Below, piece by piece: positions 1 to 8,057 of a DNA stretch of 64,000 nt. The position numbers and the translations under genes are program-made. The notes beneath the pieces were generated by a model. The model had not been told where the DNA came from. It saw only the letters and a program-made list of their open reading frames with translations, and made no database searches. Every line of letters begins with the position of its first letter. Position 1 is the stretch's first letter. Source of the DNA: Deltaproteobacteria bacterium (lineage in GTDB: Bacteria; Myxococcota_A; Polyangia; Polyangiales; Ga0077539); assembly GCA_016704445.1 (NCBI GenBank), contig JADJAE010000008.1, forward strand, positions 124,001 through 188,000, in the 5' to 3' direction.

Positions 1-43
1 ACTGCGTGGTCGAACCGACGACTGCGGCCGGGCCGCGCAAGAC

Positions 44-949
44 TCAGCTCGGCTCGCGGATGAGCCACGCATCGAGCGCGGCGGGGGACAGCGCGAAGAC
101 CTCGTCGAGCATCGCGTCGCCTCGACGCATCAAGCCGTGGCGCAGGGCGTCGCGCTCGGCCTCGGTGGTCACCCGGCCGAGGGATCTCTCGACGTACCGT
201 ACCAGCGCGAGGTGGGCGCCCTCGGTGCGACCCTCGGTGCGACCCTCGGTGCGGCCCTCGGTGCGGCAGCGGCGTTCGAGTTCTTCGACAAAAGGCAGTG
301 ACCTCATGAGCTCGTCCTCGTCTTCGGGTGCGTGGGGATCGCGCACCTGGCGGTCGTGATGGAGTTCTACCACCCGCCGCACGAGCGCGTCGCGCACCGG
401 CCCGGGTGGCGTCCCTTGCAGATCGGTGATCGCGCGCCGCAGCGTGAGCCCCGCGCCCATCAGCCGCAGCGCGAGCGTGTCGGGCGTCGCGGGCAGCTCC
501 GAGAGCACCACGATCACGAGCGGCATCGCCGGGCCCAGGTCGTAGAAGCCACGCGGCCAGCCCGGCGACGGCGCGAAGCGCAGCGACGCCAGCGCCGCGT
601 CGGGGCGCCCGCCACACAGCAGCCACGAGACCTCCGCCGAGGGCCGTTGCCCGAGCGAGCGCGCGTGCTGGTGGTTGAGCAGCTTGCGCAAGCAGCCGCG
701 CACCTGCGCCACGTCGGGCGCCTCGTGGAAGGGATCGAGCAGGCAGCAGCGCGCGGTCATCTCGCCGACCAGGCCGAGCGCGCGGCGGGCCGCGTCGCGT
801 GCCGGGTCGGGCTCGAACATCACGTCGGCTCGCTGGGACCTCAGCGCCGGTGCCTCGACCTCCGTCTCCACGCGGCCGTACGCCGAGAGCAGAAGCTCGA
901 GGATGTCCTTGGCGAACTGGTCGAAGGGCGACGACACGACGCCCGACAT
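44..949 (-). CDS. Hypothetical protein, possibly PD-(D/E)XK/Rpn-like, with TEGR tail repeats
   Basis: A 301-residue soluble protein without signal peptide or membrane segment. I do not recognise it with certainty. The first ~200 residues, with SQRADVMFEP near residues 38-47 and a hydrophobic strand AMPLVIVVLS at 141-150, recall divergent PD-(D/E)XK nuclease-like proteins (Rpn/DUF4351 type), but a full catalytic set cannot be traced. Residues 230-244 are tandem TEGR/TEG units encoded by a 12-bp repeat (about 216-266); such Glu-Gly-Arg repeats are common near the C-terminus of that group. About 55 helical residues follow. It stands alone, divergent from the next gene across a G-rich spacer. Function is open. 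Confidence 0.7.
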   Translation of the reverse strand: MSGVVSSPFDQFAKDILELLLSAYGRVETEVEAPALRSQRADVMFEPDPARDAARRALGLVGEMTARCCLLDPFHEAPDVAQVRGCLRKLLNHQHARSLGQRPSAEVSWLLCGGRPDAALASLRFAPSPGWPRGFYDLGPAMPLVIVVLSELPATPDTLALRLMGAGLTLRRAITDLQGTPPGPVRDALVRRVVELHHDRQVRDPHAPEDEDELMRSLPFVEELERRCRTEGRTEGRTEGRTEGAHLALVRYVERSLGRVTTEAERDALRHGLMRRGDAMLDEVFALSPAALDAWLIREPS

Positions 950-1008
950 TGCGCGCGACGTGCCGCGCGAGAGCAGCGGCAGAACCAGCGTCGGCGGGTG
1001 GCCGACCG

Positions 1009-1046
1009 GTGGCGGCGGGTGGCGGCGGGGGTGGCGGCGGGCGGCG
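1009..1046 (+). repeat. G-rich 12-bp repeat (GGGTGGCGGCGG units)
   Basis: About three imperfect copies of GGGTGGCGGCGG lie in the spacer between two divergent genes. The + strand carries several closely spaced GG/GGG runs and could form a G-quadruplex. The same unit recurs, in the opposite orientation, at 29144-29179. Confidence 0.5.
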
Positions 1047-1158
1047 ATCAGCCATTCGCTGGAGAGCCCTCAGGCGGAGGTTGATGGCCCCGCCGCAGGG
1101 TTCACGCTTGCCTCGCTCCCACCGCCCGCGCGAGCCTCTCCGATGGAGGGTTCACCCG

Positions 1159-1857
1159 ATGGCTGATTCGTACATCGATCCGAGAGAGACGTTGATCTAC
1201 GGCGCGTTCGCCCGCGATCAGTTCGCCGCCGTGTGCATGGGCCTCGTGCCCGCGCTCGACGGGGCCGTGAAGTTCGCCAGCGCCGAGCAGGCGAAAGCCG
1301 ACGCCGCCATGAAGGACGCACTCGACCGCCTGCCCGCCGCCGCGACGGTGGACGGCGACCCGGTGGCGGAGGCGCGCGACGCGCTGGTGCGCTTCGGGAA
1401 GTACATCGAGTCCATCAAGGGGGCGCCCGTGGCGCTCTCGGCCTTCTTCGACCGGGACGCGCCCTCGACGGCGGCGCGGCGGCGGCTCACCAAGCTCGTC
1501 GCGCTGGTGAAGCACGTCTCGACCACCATCGAGCACCACAAGGGATCGCTGCGCGACTACAGGTCCTGGCAGGAGGAGTTTCGCGCGCTGCACTCGGCGC
1601 TCGCGTCGCTGGAGCAGGCGGGGCGCGAGTCGAAGCTCGCCGATGCGATGCTCCGGCCCGAGCTCGCCGCGGCGCGCGAGGCGTGGCTCTCCGTGTACAC
1701 GGCCAACAAGGCGCTGATCAGCGGGGTGCTCCGTCACGCAGGGCGCATCGAGCTGCTGCCGCTGGTCTTCGACGACCTCGCCGAGCAGCACCGCGCCGCA
1801 GGCGTCTCCGACGCGACCCCGACGCCCGCTCCCGTCGATCCTCAGCCCACCGCCTGA
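1159..1857 (+). CDS. Hypothetical helical protein
   Basis: A 232-residue protein with no signal peptide or membrane segment; family not recognised. The ATG at 1159 is preferred because GGAGGG sits about 9 bases upstream and the sequence before it reads as low-complexity Arg/Pro shadow translation. The protein is mostly helical, with an Ala-rich N-terminal half (EQAKADAAMKDAL) and a central stretch LVALVKHVSTTIEHHKGS. The C-terminal ~20 residues (TPTPAPVDPQP) are Pro/Ala-rich and probably disordered. The gene is monocistronic and followed by a degenerate tandem repeat. Confidence 0.65.
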   Translation: MADSYIDPRETLIYGAFARDQFAAVCMGLVPALDGAVKFASAEQAKADAAMKDALDRLPAAATVDGDPVAEARDALVRFGKYIESIKGAPVALSAFFDRDAPSTAARRRLTKLVALVKHVSTTIEHHKGSLRDYRSWQEEFRALHSALASLEQAGRESKLADAMLRPELAAAREAWLSVYTANKALISGVLRHAGRIELLPLVFDDLAEQHRAAGVSDATPTPAPVDPQPTA

Positions 1858-1879
1858 CTCCTCCGCCTCGCTGGCCATC

Positions 1880-2068
1880 GCAAGCCTTGCGACGCCATCC
1901 GGGCGAACCGGAAGGTGCCTGCAACGCTTGCGACCCCCTTCGAGGCCGCCTCGCGACCGCCCGCAAGCGCTGCGAGCCCCTGCAAGGCGGCCCGGACGGG
2001 CCTCTCAACGGTTGCAATGCCCTCCCCGGCGACCCGGAAGGGGGTCGCAACGCTGGCGGCCACCCCGC
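1880..2068. repeat. Degenerate ~42-bp tandem repeat array, about 4.5 copies
   Basis: Units begin GCAACGCTTGCGACCCC and run on as C[TC]TCGRGGCGACCCGGAAGGGG, with 41-43 bp periodicity from 1880 to about 2068. The period is close to 14 codons, so all frames show a weak 14-residue repeat (for example CDPL..GDPEG on the + strand). The array fills the space between the hypothetical gene ending at 1857 and the stop of the carboxyltransferase gene at 2069. I read it as intergenic repeat DNA, not as coding. Confidence 0.6.
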
Positions 2069-3640
2069 CTAGACCGGCATCACGCCGCGCTTCCTCCACG
2101 GCCGCTCGAGCTTCTTGTGCTGCGCCAGCTCCAGGCCCCAGGCGAGCACCTTGCGCGTGTCCCTCGGGTCGATGACGTCGTCGACGAGCCCCCAGCCCGC
2201 GACCTTGTACACGTCGATGTACCCCTGGATCATCTCCACCATCTGCTGCTTCATCTCCGCCGGCATCGCCTCTCCGCGGAAGAGCTTCCTCGACGCGATG
2301 CCCACCATCCCCTCGGCGCCCATCACGGAGATCTCCGCCCCCGGCCAGGCCACCAGCAGGTCGGGCTCGTACGCCCGGCCGCACATCACGAAGTACCCCG
2401 CGCCGTAGGCCTTTCGCGTCACCACGGTGAGCTTCGGCACCGTCGCCGCGCTCATCGCGTGGAGCATCTTGGCGCCGTGCCGGATGATGCCCGCGTGCTC
2501 GACCTTGGTGCCCACCATGAAGCCCGGCGTGTCCTGGAAGAACACCAGCGGGATGTTGAACGCGTCGCAGAGCTGGATGAAGTGCGCGCCCTTGTCGGCC
2601 GCGTCGATGTCGAGCACGCCGCCGAGGTGCATCGGGTTGTTGGCCACGACGCCCACCGAGCGGCCGTTGATGCGCGCGAGGCAGGTGATGAGGTTGCGCG
2701 CCCAGCGGGGCTTGATGTCGAAGACGCTGCCGTGGTCGACCACCGCCTTGATGACCTTGTACATGTCGAAGGCGCGCCGCGGACTGTCGGGAACCAGGTC
2801 GAGCAGCGACTCCTCGCGGCGCTCGATCGGGTCGGCGCACGGAACGATCGGCGGGGCCTCCTCGCAGTGCGAGGGGAAGTACGAGAGGTACGTCCGCACC
2901 GCGGCGATGCAGCTCGCGTCGTCGGGGTACTCGCCGTCGCCGACGCCGCTCAGCTCGCAGTGCACCTTCGAGCCGCCGAGCTCCTGCTCCTCGACGTCCT
3001 GGCCCGTGACGGCCTTCACCAGCGGCGGGCCCGCGAGGGCCATGGAGCCGATGTTCTTCACCATCGGCACGAAGTCCGACAGGCCCGGGATGTACGCCGT
3101 GCCCGCGGCGCCGGGGCCCACCATCGCCGCCACCTGCGGCACCACCCCGCTCATGATCACCTCCTCGCGGAAGAGGTGCCCGCTGCCGGCGAAGCGCGAG
3201 ATCTCGTCCTCGCTCCCCCTGCCCGGCTCGATGCGCGCCCCCGCCGAGTCGATGAACCACACCATCGGGTGCCGGCCCTTCAGCGCCATCTCGCGCATCC
3301 GGGTGACCTTCACCTCGCCCACCTCGCCGATCGACCCGCCCTTCACGGTGAAGTCGTAGGCCGCCGCGCAGACCACGCGCCCGTCGACCTTGCCGAAGCC
3401 GCACACCACCGCGTCGGCCGGGGGCTTGTCCGCCCCGTCGGGCCCCGACGCCACGCCCATCTGCGTGCCGTGCGCCCCCACCTCGAAGAACACCCCCTCG
3501 TCGAAGAAGAGAGCGAAGCGCTCGCGCGCCGTGAGCTTCCCCCGCTCGTGCTGCTTCGCGACCTTGTCCGCGCCGCCCATCTCCTGGACCTTCGCGCGCC
3601 GGGCCTCAAGGGCCGCCACCCGCTCCCGCATCGTCGGCAT
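2069..3640 (-). CDS. Propionyl-CoA/methylmalonyl-CoA carboxylase, carboxyltransferase (beta) subunit
   Basis: A 523-residue biotin-dependent carboxyltransferase of the PccB/MmdA type, the usual length for the family. It should transfer CO2 from carboxybiotin to propionyl-CoA, or act on methylmalonyl-CoA, in the cytosol. The two crotonase-like halves are visible: an N-terminal acyl-CoA-binding half with GPGAAGTAYIPGLSDF and WFIDSAGARI, and a C-terminal carboxybiotin-binding half with QDTPGFMVGTKVE, KAYGAGYFVMCGRAYEPDLL and GAEGMVGI. The end DPRDTRKVLAWGLELAQHKK is typical. The biotin carboxylase/carrier subunit is not adjacent. A related 3-methylcrotonyl- or acetyl-CoA enzyme is a less likely alternative. 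ATG at 3640. Confidence 0.93.
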   Translation of the reverse strand: MPTMRERVAALEARRAKVQEMGGADKVAKQHERGKLTARERFALFFDEGVFFEVGAHGTQMGVASGPDGADKPPADAVVCGFGKVDGRVVCAAAYDFTVKGGSIGEVGEVKVTRMREMALKGRHPMVWFIDSAGARIEPGRGSEDEISRFAGSGHLFREEVIMSGVVPQVAAMVGPGAAGTAYIPGLSDFVPMVKNIGSMALAGPPLVKAVTGQDVEEQELGGSKVHCELSGVGDGEYPDDASCIAAVRTYLSYFPSHCEEAPPIVPCADPIERREESLLDLVPDSPRRAFDMYKVIKAVVDHGSVFDIKPRWARNLITCLARINGRSVGVVANNPMHLGGVLDIDAADKGAHFIQLCDAFNIPLVFFQDTPGFMVGTKVEHAGIIRHGAKMLHAMSAATVPKLTVVTRKAYGAGYFVMCGRAYEPDLLVAWPGAEISVMGAEGMVGIASRKLFRGEAMPAEMKQQMVEMIQGYIDVYKVAGWGLVDDVIDPRDTRKVLAWGLELAQHKKLERPWRKRGVMPV

Positions 3641-3663
3641 CGTGTTGTCCTCTCTACGTCGGT

Positions 3664-4644
3664 CTATGACTTACCGGGCGCCACGCCCCGCGCGATACGC
3701 GCCAGGATCTCTCCGCCGACCCCGCCCCCCAGCACCCCCACCAGCGTCGCGGCGAGCAGGTCGGACGGCAGCGACGCGCGGGTGAAGTGCCCGTGCAGGT
3801 AGAACGTCGACGCCAGCACGACGCCCATCGAGGCCGCGTAGGCCGACTCGATCTTGCGGCGCGACACCTTCACGTCGACCCAGAGCACGGCCACCGCGAG
3901 CAGCGCGAAGAGGGCGGCGAGCATCTTCTGCGAGAAGGGCTCCGCGCGCACCACCACCCGCAGCGGCGGCTGCACCGACTCCGGCAGCCGGTCGAGGATC
4001 ACCGTCATCGGCCCCGCGCCATGGATGGTCCCCAGCACGTGCCGCGAGGCGACCGTCGCCGACACCCGCCGCGCCTCCGCCGGCCCCTCCTCGCTCGCCC
4101 GCTGAAACAGCCCGCGCACCCGCTCCTCGGTGCTACCCCGCGCCGCGGTGAGCTCGTAGTGCGCCTGCGCCTCGGGGCCGACGTCGGGCCTGAACGCCCC
4201 CTCCGCCTCGAGCACCACCGTCGCCGCCGCCCCGCGCACGTTCACCTCCGCGCGGTCTCCGGGCCGCGTGAGCTGCACCACCGACTGCGGCGCCGGGGGA
4301 TGCAGCGTGATCGCCGCCGGCCCGACCGTCGCGAGCAGCACCGCCACCGTCACCGCCCGCAGCATCGGCCTCAGCCGGTCGCCATCCGGAAGCGTGGCGG
4401 TGTGCTCCCACGCGACGTACGCGAGGCCCAGGAAGGCGATCGCGAGCAGCGCCGTCGCCGCGTAGACGCCGTAGCGGGCCGAGCGGGTGACCGTGAGCAC
4501 GAGCACCCCGAAGCCCGCCGCGGCGGCGAGGTAGGGGAGATATTTGGCCAGCTCCGAGGGCGGCTCGAACTCCACCTTGGATCGGGTCGGGGTGCGCTTG
4601 GACGAAGGCTCCGGGGTCGCCATGAAGGCCTCGGGCTCTACCAC
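3664..4644 (-). CDS. Hypothetical polytopic membrane protein
   Basis: A 326-residue (or 319, from the second Met at 4623) protein. Two hydrophobic helices follow a short polar N-terminus (YLPYLAAAAGFGVLVL, then VYAATALLAIAFLGLAYVA) and a third is VTVAVLLATVGPAAITL. A ~140-residue soluble domain comes next (LTRPGDRAEVNVRGAAATVV, strand-rich, probably periplasmic). Hydrophobic helices return in the C-terminal third (MLAALFALLAVAVLWV; GVVLASTFYLHG; LLAATLVGVLGGGVGGEI). Its stop lies 23 bp upstream of the carboxyltransferase start on the same strand, so the two may be cotranscribed. No family recognised. Confidence 0.7.
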   Translation of the reverse strand: MVEPEAFMATPEPSSKRTPTRSKVEFEPPSELAKYLPYLAAAAGFGVLVLTVTRSARYGVYAATALLAIAFLGLAYVAWEHTATLPDGDRLRPMLRAVTVAVLLATVGPAAITLHPPAPQSVVQLTRPGDRAEVNVRGAAATVVLEAEGAFRPDVGPEAQAHYELTAARGSTEERVRGLFQRASEEGPAEARRVSATVASRHVLGTIHGAGPMTVILDRLPESVQPPLRVVVRAEPFSQKMLAALFALLAVAVLWVDVKVSRRKIESAYAASMGVVLASTFYLHGHFTRASLPSDLLAATLVGVLGGGVGGEILARIARGVAPGKS

Positions 4645-4674
4645 AGCCCGCCCCGCGCCGCGAAGCGACGGTTC

Positions 4675-4833
4675 AGAGCGTGTTTGACAGGTTTCTCGGT
4701 GAAATCGCGAAGAGACACGAGTCCGGCAAGGACGCTCGACCGCGCGTAGCCCCTGCTACGCAAGGGAGAGCGGACGCCGCCGGGCGACGTGGATCTGACG
4801 CGAGTTCGGCGAGAAACCTATCAAACACGCTCT
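4675..4833. mobile_element. MITE-like palindromic element
   Basis: About 159 bp whose ends are imperfect inverted repeats of about 35 bp (left 4675-4709, right 4799-4833; core GTTTGAYAGGTTTCTCG, one mismatch within the first 23 positions). The interior continues to pair around a perfect 6-bp stem, GCGTAG at 4744-4749 and CTACGC at 4756-4761, with loop CCCCTG, so the whole element can fold into one long hairpin. It encodes nothing convincing. It lies between two minus-strand genes, and its right end abuts the stop codon (4833-4835) of the HTH/receiver gene. No target-site duplication is evident, so mobility is inferred from architecture only. Confidence 0.6.
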
Positions 4834-6170
4834 CAGCCGATGCCGAGCACCCGCTCGAGCACCGGCCGCACCAGGCTCACCCGCCCGGCGTCGAGCGTCG
4901 CGGCCACCCCGAGCGCCTGCCACGACCGCTGCTGCGCGGCGTCGCCGCCGAGCACCACCACGCGCCCGTACTTGGTGTCCGGGTGCGAGCGCACCGCGCG
5001 AATCCACTGCTGGTCCTCGATGCCCTCGGCGGGCAGCGAGACCACCACGGCGTCGAGCATCCCGGCCCCGGCGCAGAGCGTCCCGATCTCCGCGAGCCCC
5101 GCCATCGGGTCGGCGCGAGAGATGATGTCGAAGCCGTCGCCGAGCGAGAGCGCGAGCTCCGCCACGGTGGCCGCGTCGGGCACCACCGCCAGCACCATCG
5201 GGCGCCGAGGCCCGAGGCCCGTCGGAATCGGCATGTGGAAGCGCCTCAGGAGGTCGAGCAGCGCGCGACGGCGGAAGCGCAGGTGCCCGCCCGGCGTGCG
5301 GAAGGCCTCGACGTCGCCGCTCTCCACCCAGCCGTGCACGGTCTTGAGGTCGACGCCCCAGAGGCTCGCCACCTGCGACGCCACGTAGATGGGCTCGCGC
5401 GGAGCGATCGGGATGCGCCGCGTCGGCGCCGCACGCCTGCGGGTGGGCGGCGTGCGAGAGGCCGCGAGCGCGTCGGCGAGCAGCGTGCGAAACGCGCTGC
5501 GCGGGCCGCGGTAGATGTTGTCCGAGACGGGCGCAGGATCGACGTCGAGGGTCACGATGCGGAGCGAGTCGTCGATGCGACCTCGCGCGGCGCGTATCCA
5601 CCGGGCCGCCCCTTCGCCGAGGCCCGCACCCAGCACCACGACGTCTGGCGTGGCGCCCGCCCCGGCGCGCTCGCCGAGGCCGATGAGCGCCTCGTACGGA
5701 TCGCTCCAGATGTGCAGGTACGCGCCCGGGCTCATCCAGAGGCCGGTGGCCTCGCCCGGGTCGGTGGGCGCCGCCGGGTCGTCGCCGGGCCGGGTCATCG
5801 AGAGCGCGTCGACCATCGCCAGCCGGGCCGCGCGGTCAGCCTCGACCACGAGCACGTGCGGGCGATCGCGCAGCAGCGAGTCGGGCGTCGGATAGCCCCA
5901 GCGCTTGAGGAACTTCAGCACCGCCGACTGGAGGAAGCGCAGGTGCCCGCCCGCGGTGCGGAACGACTCCAGCGCCGCCTCGGACGACTGCTCATCGACG
6001 CGGTGACACCAGTTGTGGATGGTCTTGAGGTCGACGTCGCAGATCGATGCGAGCTGCGACGCGAGATAGACCGGCTCGCCGCTCGGATCGAGGCGCGGCC
6101 TCGTCCCGCTGTTTCGCTGCGCAGATCCGGGGACGATGGACCCTGGAGAACGGCGGAGAACGTCGGTCAT
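4833..6170 (-). CDS. Tandem-duplicated MerR-type HTH plus pseudo-receiver protein
   Basis: A 445-residue putative DNA-binding regulator built from two copies of the same module. Copy 1 (about residues 30-235) starts EPVYLASQLASICDVDLKTI and has FRTAGGHLRF; copy 2 (about 260-445) starts EPIYVASQVASLWGVDLKTV and has FRTPGGHLRF. These are helix-turn-helix domains of the MerR/excisionase type, with the shared 'GGHLRF' wing. Each is followed by an ~130-residue alpha/beta domain resembling a CheY receiver (HVLVVEADRAARLAMVDAL; MVLAVVPDAATVAEL) whose Asp/Lys phosphorylation residues are not obvious. ATG at 6170 (second Met) is preferred; an upstream Met at 6206 would add 12 residues. Targets and signal unknown. 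A MITE-like element sits directly at its 3' end. Confidence 0.8.
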   Translation of the reverse strand: MTDVLRRSPGSIVPGSAQRNSGTRPRLDPSGEPVYLASQLASICDVDLKTIHNWCHRVDEQSSEAALESFRTAGGHLRFLQSAVLKFLKRWGYPTPDSLLRDRPHVLVVEADRAARLAMVDALSMTRPGDDPAAPTDPGEATGLWMSPGAYLHIWSDPYEALIGLGERAGAGATPDVVVLGAGLGEGAARWIRAARGRIDDSLRIVTLDVDPAPVSDNIYRGPRSAFRTLLADALAASRTPPTRRRAAPTRRIPIAPREPIYVASQVASLWGVDLKTVHGWVESGDVEAFRTPGGHLRFRRRALLDLLRRFHMPIPTGLGPRRPMVLAVVPDAATVAELALSLGDGFDIISRADPMAGLAEIGTLCAGAGMLDAVVVSLPAEGIEDQQWIRAVRSHPDTKYGRVVVLGGDAAQQRSWQALGVAATLDAGRVSLVRPVLERVLGIG

Positions 6171-6215
6171 TGGCGCGAGGCTGCCCCCTGCGACACCGAC
6201 TCGCAAGCCCCTATG

Positions 6216-7073
6216 TCAGCCCGCAGTCTCCCATGCTCCATCGCGGTAGACGAAGCGAGTAGGAAGACCCACACGTGCGTTCGCGGAGCCAGCCTGGTGG
6301 TGCTCGGGATCATCGGGCAGCAGCACCGCGAAGGTGTCGCCCACGGCGATGACCGAAGGCTCGAGCGGCACCGACGCGTCGCGCGGCATCGAGAGCAGCG
6401 CGGCGACGTCCGGCGCGTCAGCGATCTCCGCGAGCGTCCGCCACGTCGGCGGCGCCAAAACGATCTCCGCCCTCCTCGCGCGAGCGATCGCCTCTCTCGG
6501 GGTGAGCCACGCGCTCTCCACGGTCTCGCCGCCGTCGTGCCGAGCGCGGCTCACGTCCGCCGGCGCCTGCGCGATGAAGAAGCGCGCGTCGAAGCGCCGC
6601 GTCTCCTGCCTCGGGGTGACCCAGCGCGACCACGGAACGAGCGCGGCGAGCGAGAGCGTGACGCCATGCTGGGCGAGCAGCGCCGCGAGCGACGGGCGCT
6701 CCCTGGGCTCGAGGGCGGCGCGCAGCGCGTCGACGACATCGGGCGCGACCTCACCGGCGGAGAGCAGCAGCCCGGACTCCTCCAGGCACTCGCGCAGCGC
6801 GGCCACGTACAGCGCCCTCGCCCTGCTGCCCTCTGGCTCTCCGAGGCGACGCGCGCACTCGTCGCCCTCGAGGTCGGCCGCCACCGCCGGGTCGGCGTCC
6901 TCCGGGTCGAGCCTCCCGCCAGGGAACACGTACGCCCCGCCCATGAAGCGCACCGCCGCCGCGCGCTTGACGAAGAACACCTCCGGGCCGTCGGGCGAGT
7001 CGCGCACGACGAGCACCGTGGCGGCGTCGCGCGGCGTCGGCGCGTCGCCCTCGAAGCTGAACGAGACGGTCAC
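6216..7073 (-). CDS. Nudix hydrolase, NUDT19/RP2-like
   Basis: A 285-residue Nudix hydrolase that should cleave a nucleoside diphosphate linked to another moiety; the architecture suggests a CoA-ester-type substrate. The box is split: GGRLDPED is followed by a ~37-residue insertion before ALRECLEESGLLL, as in NUDT19/RP2-type enzymes, and TRRFDARFFIAQAP fits that subgroup. The GTG at 7071-7073 is chosen because it overlaps the TGA of the upstream TPR gene by 4 bp (GTGA), giving translational coupling; an open frame extends further up but reads as shadow sequence. The C-terminal ~70 residues add a small domain (PSVIAVGDTFAVLLPDDPEH). Substrate is an inference. Confidence 0.85.
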   Translation of the reverse strand: MTVSFSFEGDAPTPRDAATVLVVRDSPDGPEVFFVKRAAAVRFMGGAYVFPGGRLDPEDADPAVAADLEGDECARRLGEPEGSRARALYVAALRECLEESGLLLSAGEVAPDVVDALRAALEPRERPSLAALLAQHGVTLSLAALVPWSRWVTPRQETRRFDARFFIAQAPADVSRARHDGGETVESAWLTPREAIARARRAEIVLAPPTWRTLAEIADAPDVAALLSMPRDASVPLEPSVIAVGDTFAVLLPDDPEHHQAGSANARVGLPTRFVYRDGAWETAG

Positions 7074-7384
7074 TCCGGCAGGCTCCCGAGGAGCGACTCC
7101 AGCTCGCCCACGGCGTGTCCGTCGCGCTTGCGCTGGGCGGCCTCGATGCCGTCCTGGCACCACCGCCGCGCGTCGCCGATCTCGCCCAGCTCCTGGCTCA
7201 CCTGCGCGGCCATCAGATACTGGGGCACGTAATCAGGGAACTTCGCGCGCAGCTTGCGGAAGCCTTCGACGCAGTCCTTGAGTCGCCCGGCGCTGCGGTA
7301 CTCCAGGGCGAGGCCGTAGTACGGAAACGGATCATTGGGCTCCCGGGAGACCATCATCTCCAGGGCTTCGAGTCGCGAGGGCAT
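7070..7384 (-). CDS. Small TPR-repeat protein
   Basis: A 104-residue all-helical protein with two to three tetratricopeptide repeats: NDPFPYYGLALEYRSAGRLK (residues 17-36), then DYVPQYLMAAQVSQELGEIG, then DARRWCQDGIEAAQRKRDGH. TPR units mediate protein contacts; no catalytic domain is present. It is translationally coupled to the downstream Nudix gene (TGA inside GTGA) and lies 48 bp after hpt on the same strand, so the three may share a transcript. Proteins of this size and repeat content are common in myxobacteria and mostly uncharacterised. Confidence 0.8.
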   Translation of the reverse strand: MPSRLEALEMMVSREPNDPFPYYGLALEYRSAGRLKDCVEGFRKLRAKFPDYVPQYLMAAQVSQELGEIGDARRWCQDGIEAAQRKRDGHAVGELESLLGSLPE

Positions 7385-7432
7385 CGGTGGGGTGTTCCTT
7401 CGGGCGCGGGGGGAGCGTGGCTCGCCTCCGGG

Positions 7433-7954
7433 TCAGTTCTCGATGACGCCGATGTACGGCAGGTTGCGGAACTTCTCCGCGTAGTCGAGTCCGTACCCCA
7501 CGACGAAGTGGTCGTCGATGGTGAAGCCCAGGTAGTCGATGGGCACCGTCACCCTCGTGCGGGCGGGCTTGTGGAGCAGCGAGCAGAGCTTGAGCGAGCG
7601 CGGCTGCCGGGTGCTGAGGTTCTCCATCAGGTAGCGCATGGAGAGGCCGGTATCGACGATGTCCTCCACGACGAGCACGTGCTGGTGGGTGACCGACTGC
7701 GTGAGGTCGTAGGTGATCTGCACCACCCCGGAGGTCTCGGTGCCCGCGCCGTACGAGCGCAGCCCCAGGAACTCCACCGACAGCTCCCGGTCGATGTGCC
7801 GGATGAGGTTCGCCGCGAAGAGGAAGCTGCCCTTCATGATGGGCACCACCACCAGGTGCTCGGCGCCCGCGTAGTCGCGCGTGATCTGCTCCCCCAGCTC
7901 TCGCACGCGCTTCGCGATGGTCTCTTCGTCCAGCAGCACCTTGAACTTCTTCAT
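7433..7954 (-). CDS. hpt: Hypoxanthine phosphoribosyltransferase
   Basis: A 173-residue purine-salvage enzyme that converts hypoxanthine (or guanine) and PRPP to IMP (GMP) in the cytosol. Diagnostic features are the PRPP-binding loop VLVVEDIVDTGLSM (about residues 97-110), LVVVPIMKGSFLFAANLIRH near the N-terminus, the flexible-loop motif LRSYG, and the C-terminal DYLGFTIDDHFVVGYGLDY. Length is standard for bacterial Hpt. ATG at 7954 is preferred over an upstream in-frame Met because GGAG lies 8-10 bases before it and the family begins at this point (MKKFKVLLDEE). Confidence 0.95.
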   Translation of the reverse strand: MKKFKVLLDEETIAKRVRELGEQITRDYAGAEHLVVVPIMKGSFLFAANLIRHIDRELSVEFLGLRSYGAGTETSGVVQITYDLTQSVTHQHVLVVEDIVDTGLSMRYLMENLSTRQPRSLKLCSLLHKPARTRVTVPIDYLGFTIDDHFVVGYGLDYAEKFRNLPYIGVIEN

Positions 7955-8057
7955 GTCCGTTCTCCGATGGAGGGTATCGACGCCGACGGTCTCCCGCCCG
8001 TCTATCACGCCGCCCCGCGACGGTGCCTACTTCGCGACCACCCCCCACGGACGCGCG

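Noticed and set aside
4680..7232. A + strand open frame of 850 codons
   Set aside because: It is opposite the HTH/receiver and Nudix genes, has His/Arg-rich composition and no recognisable domain, and begins inside the MITE-like element.
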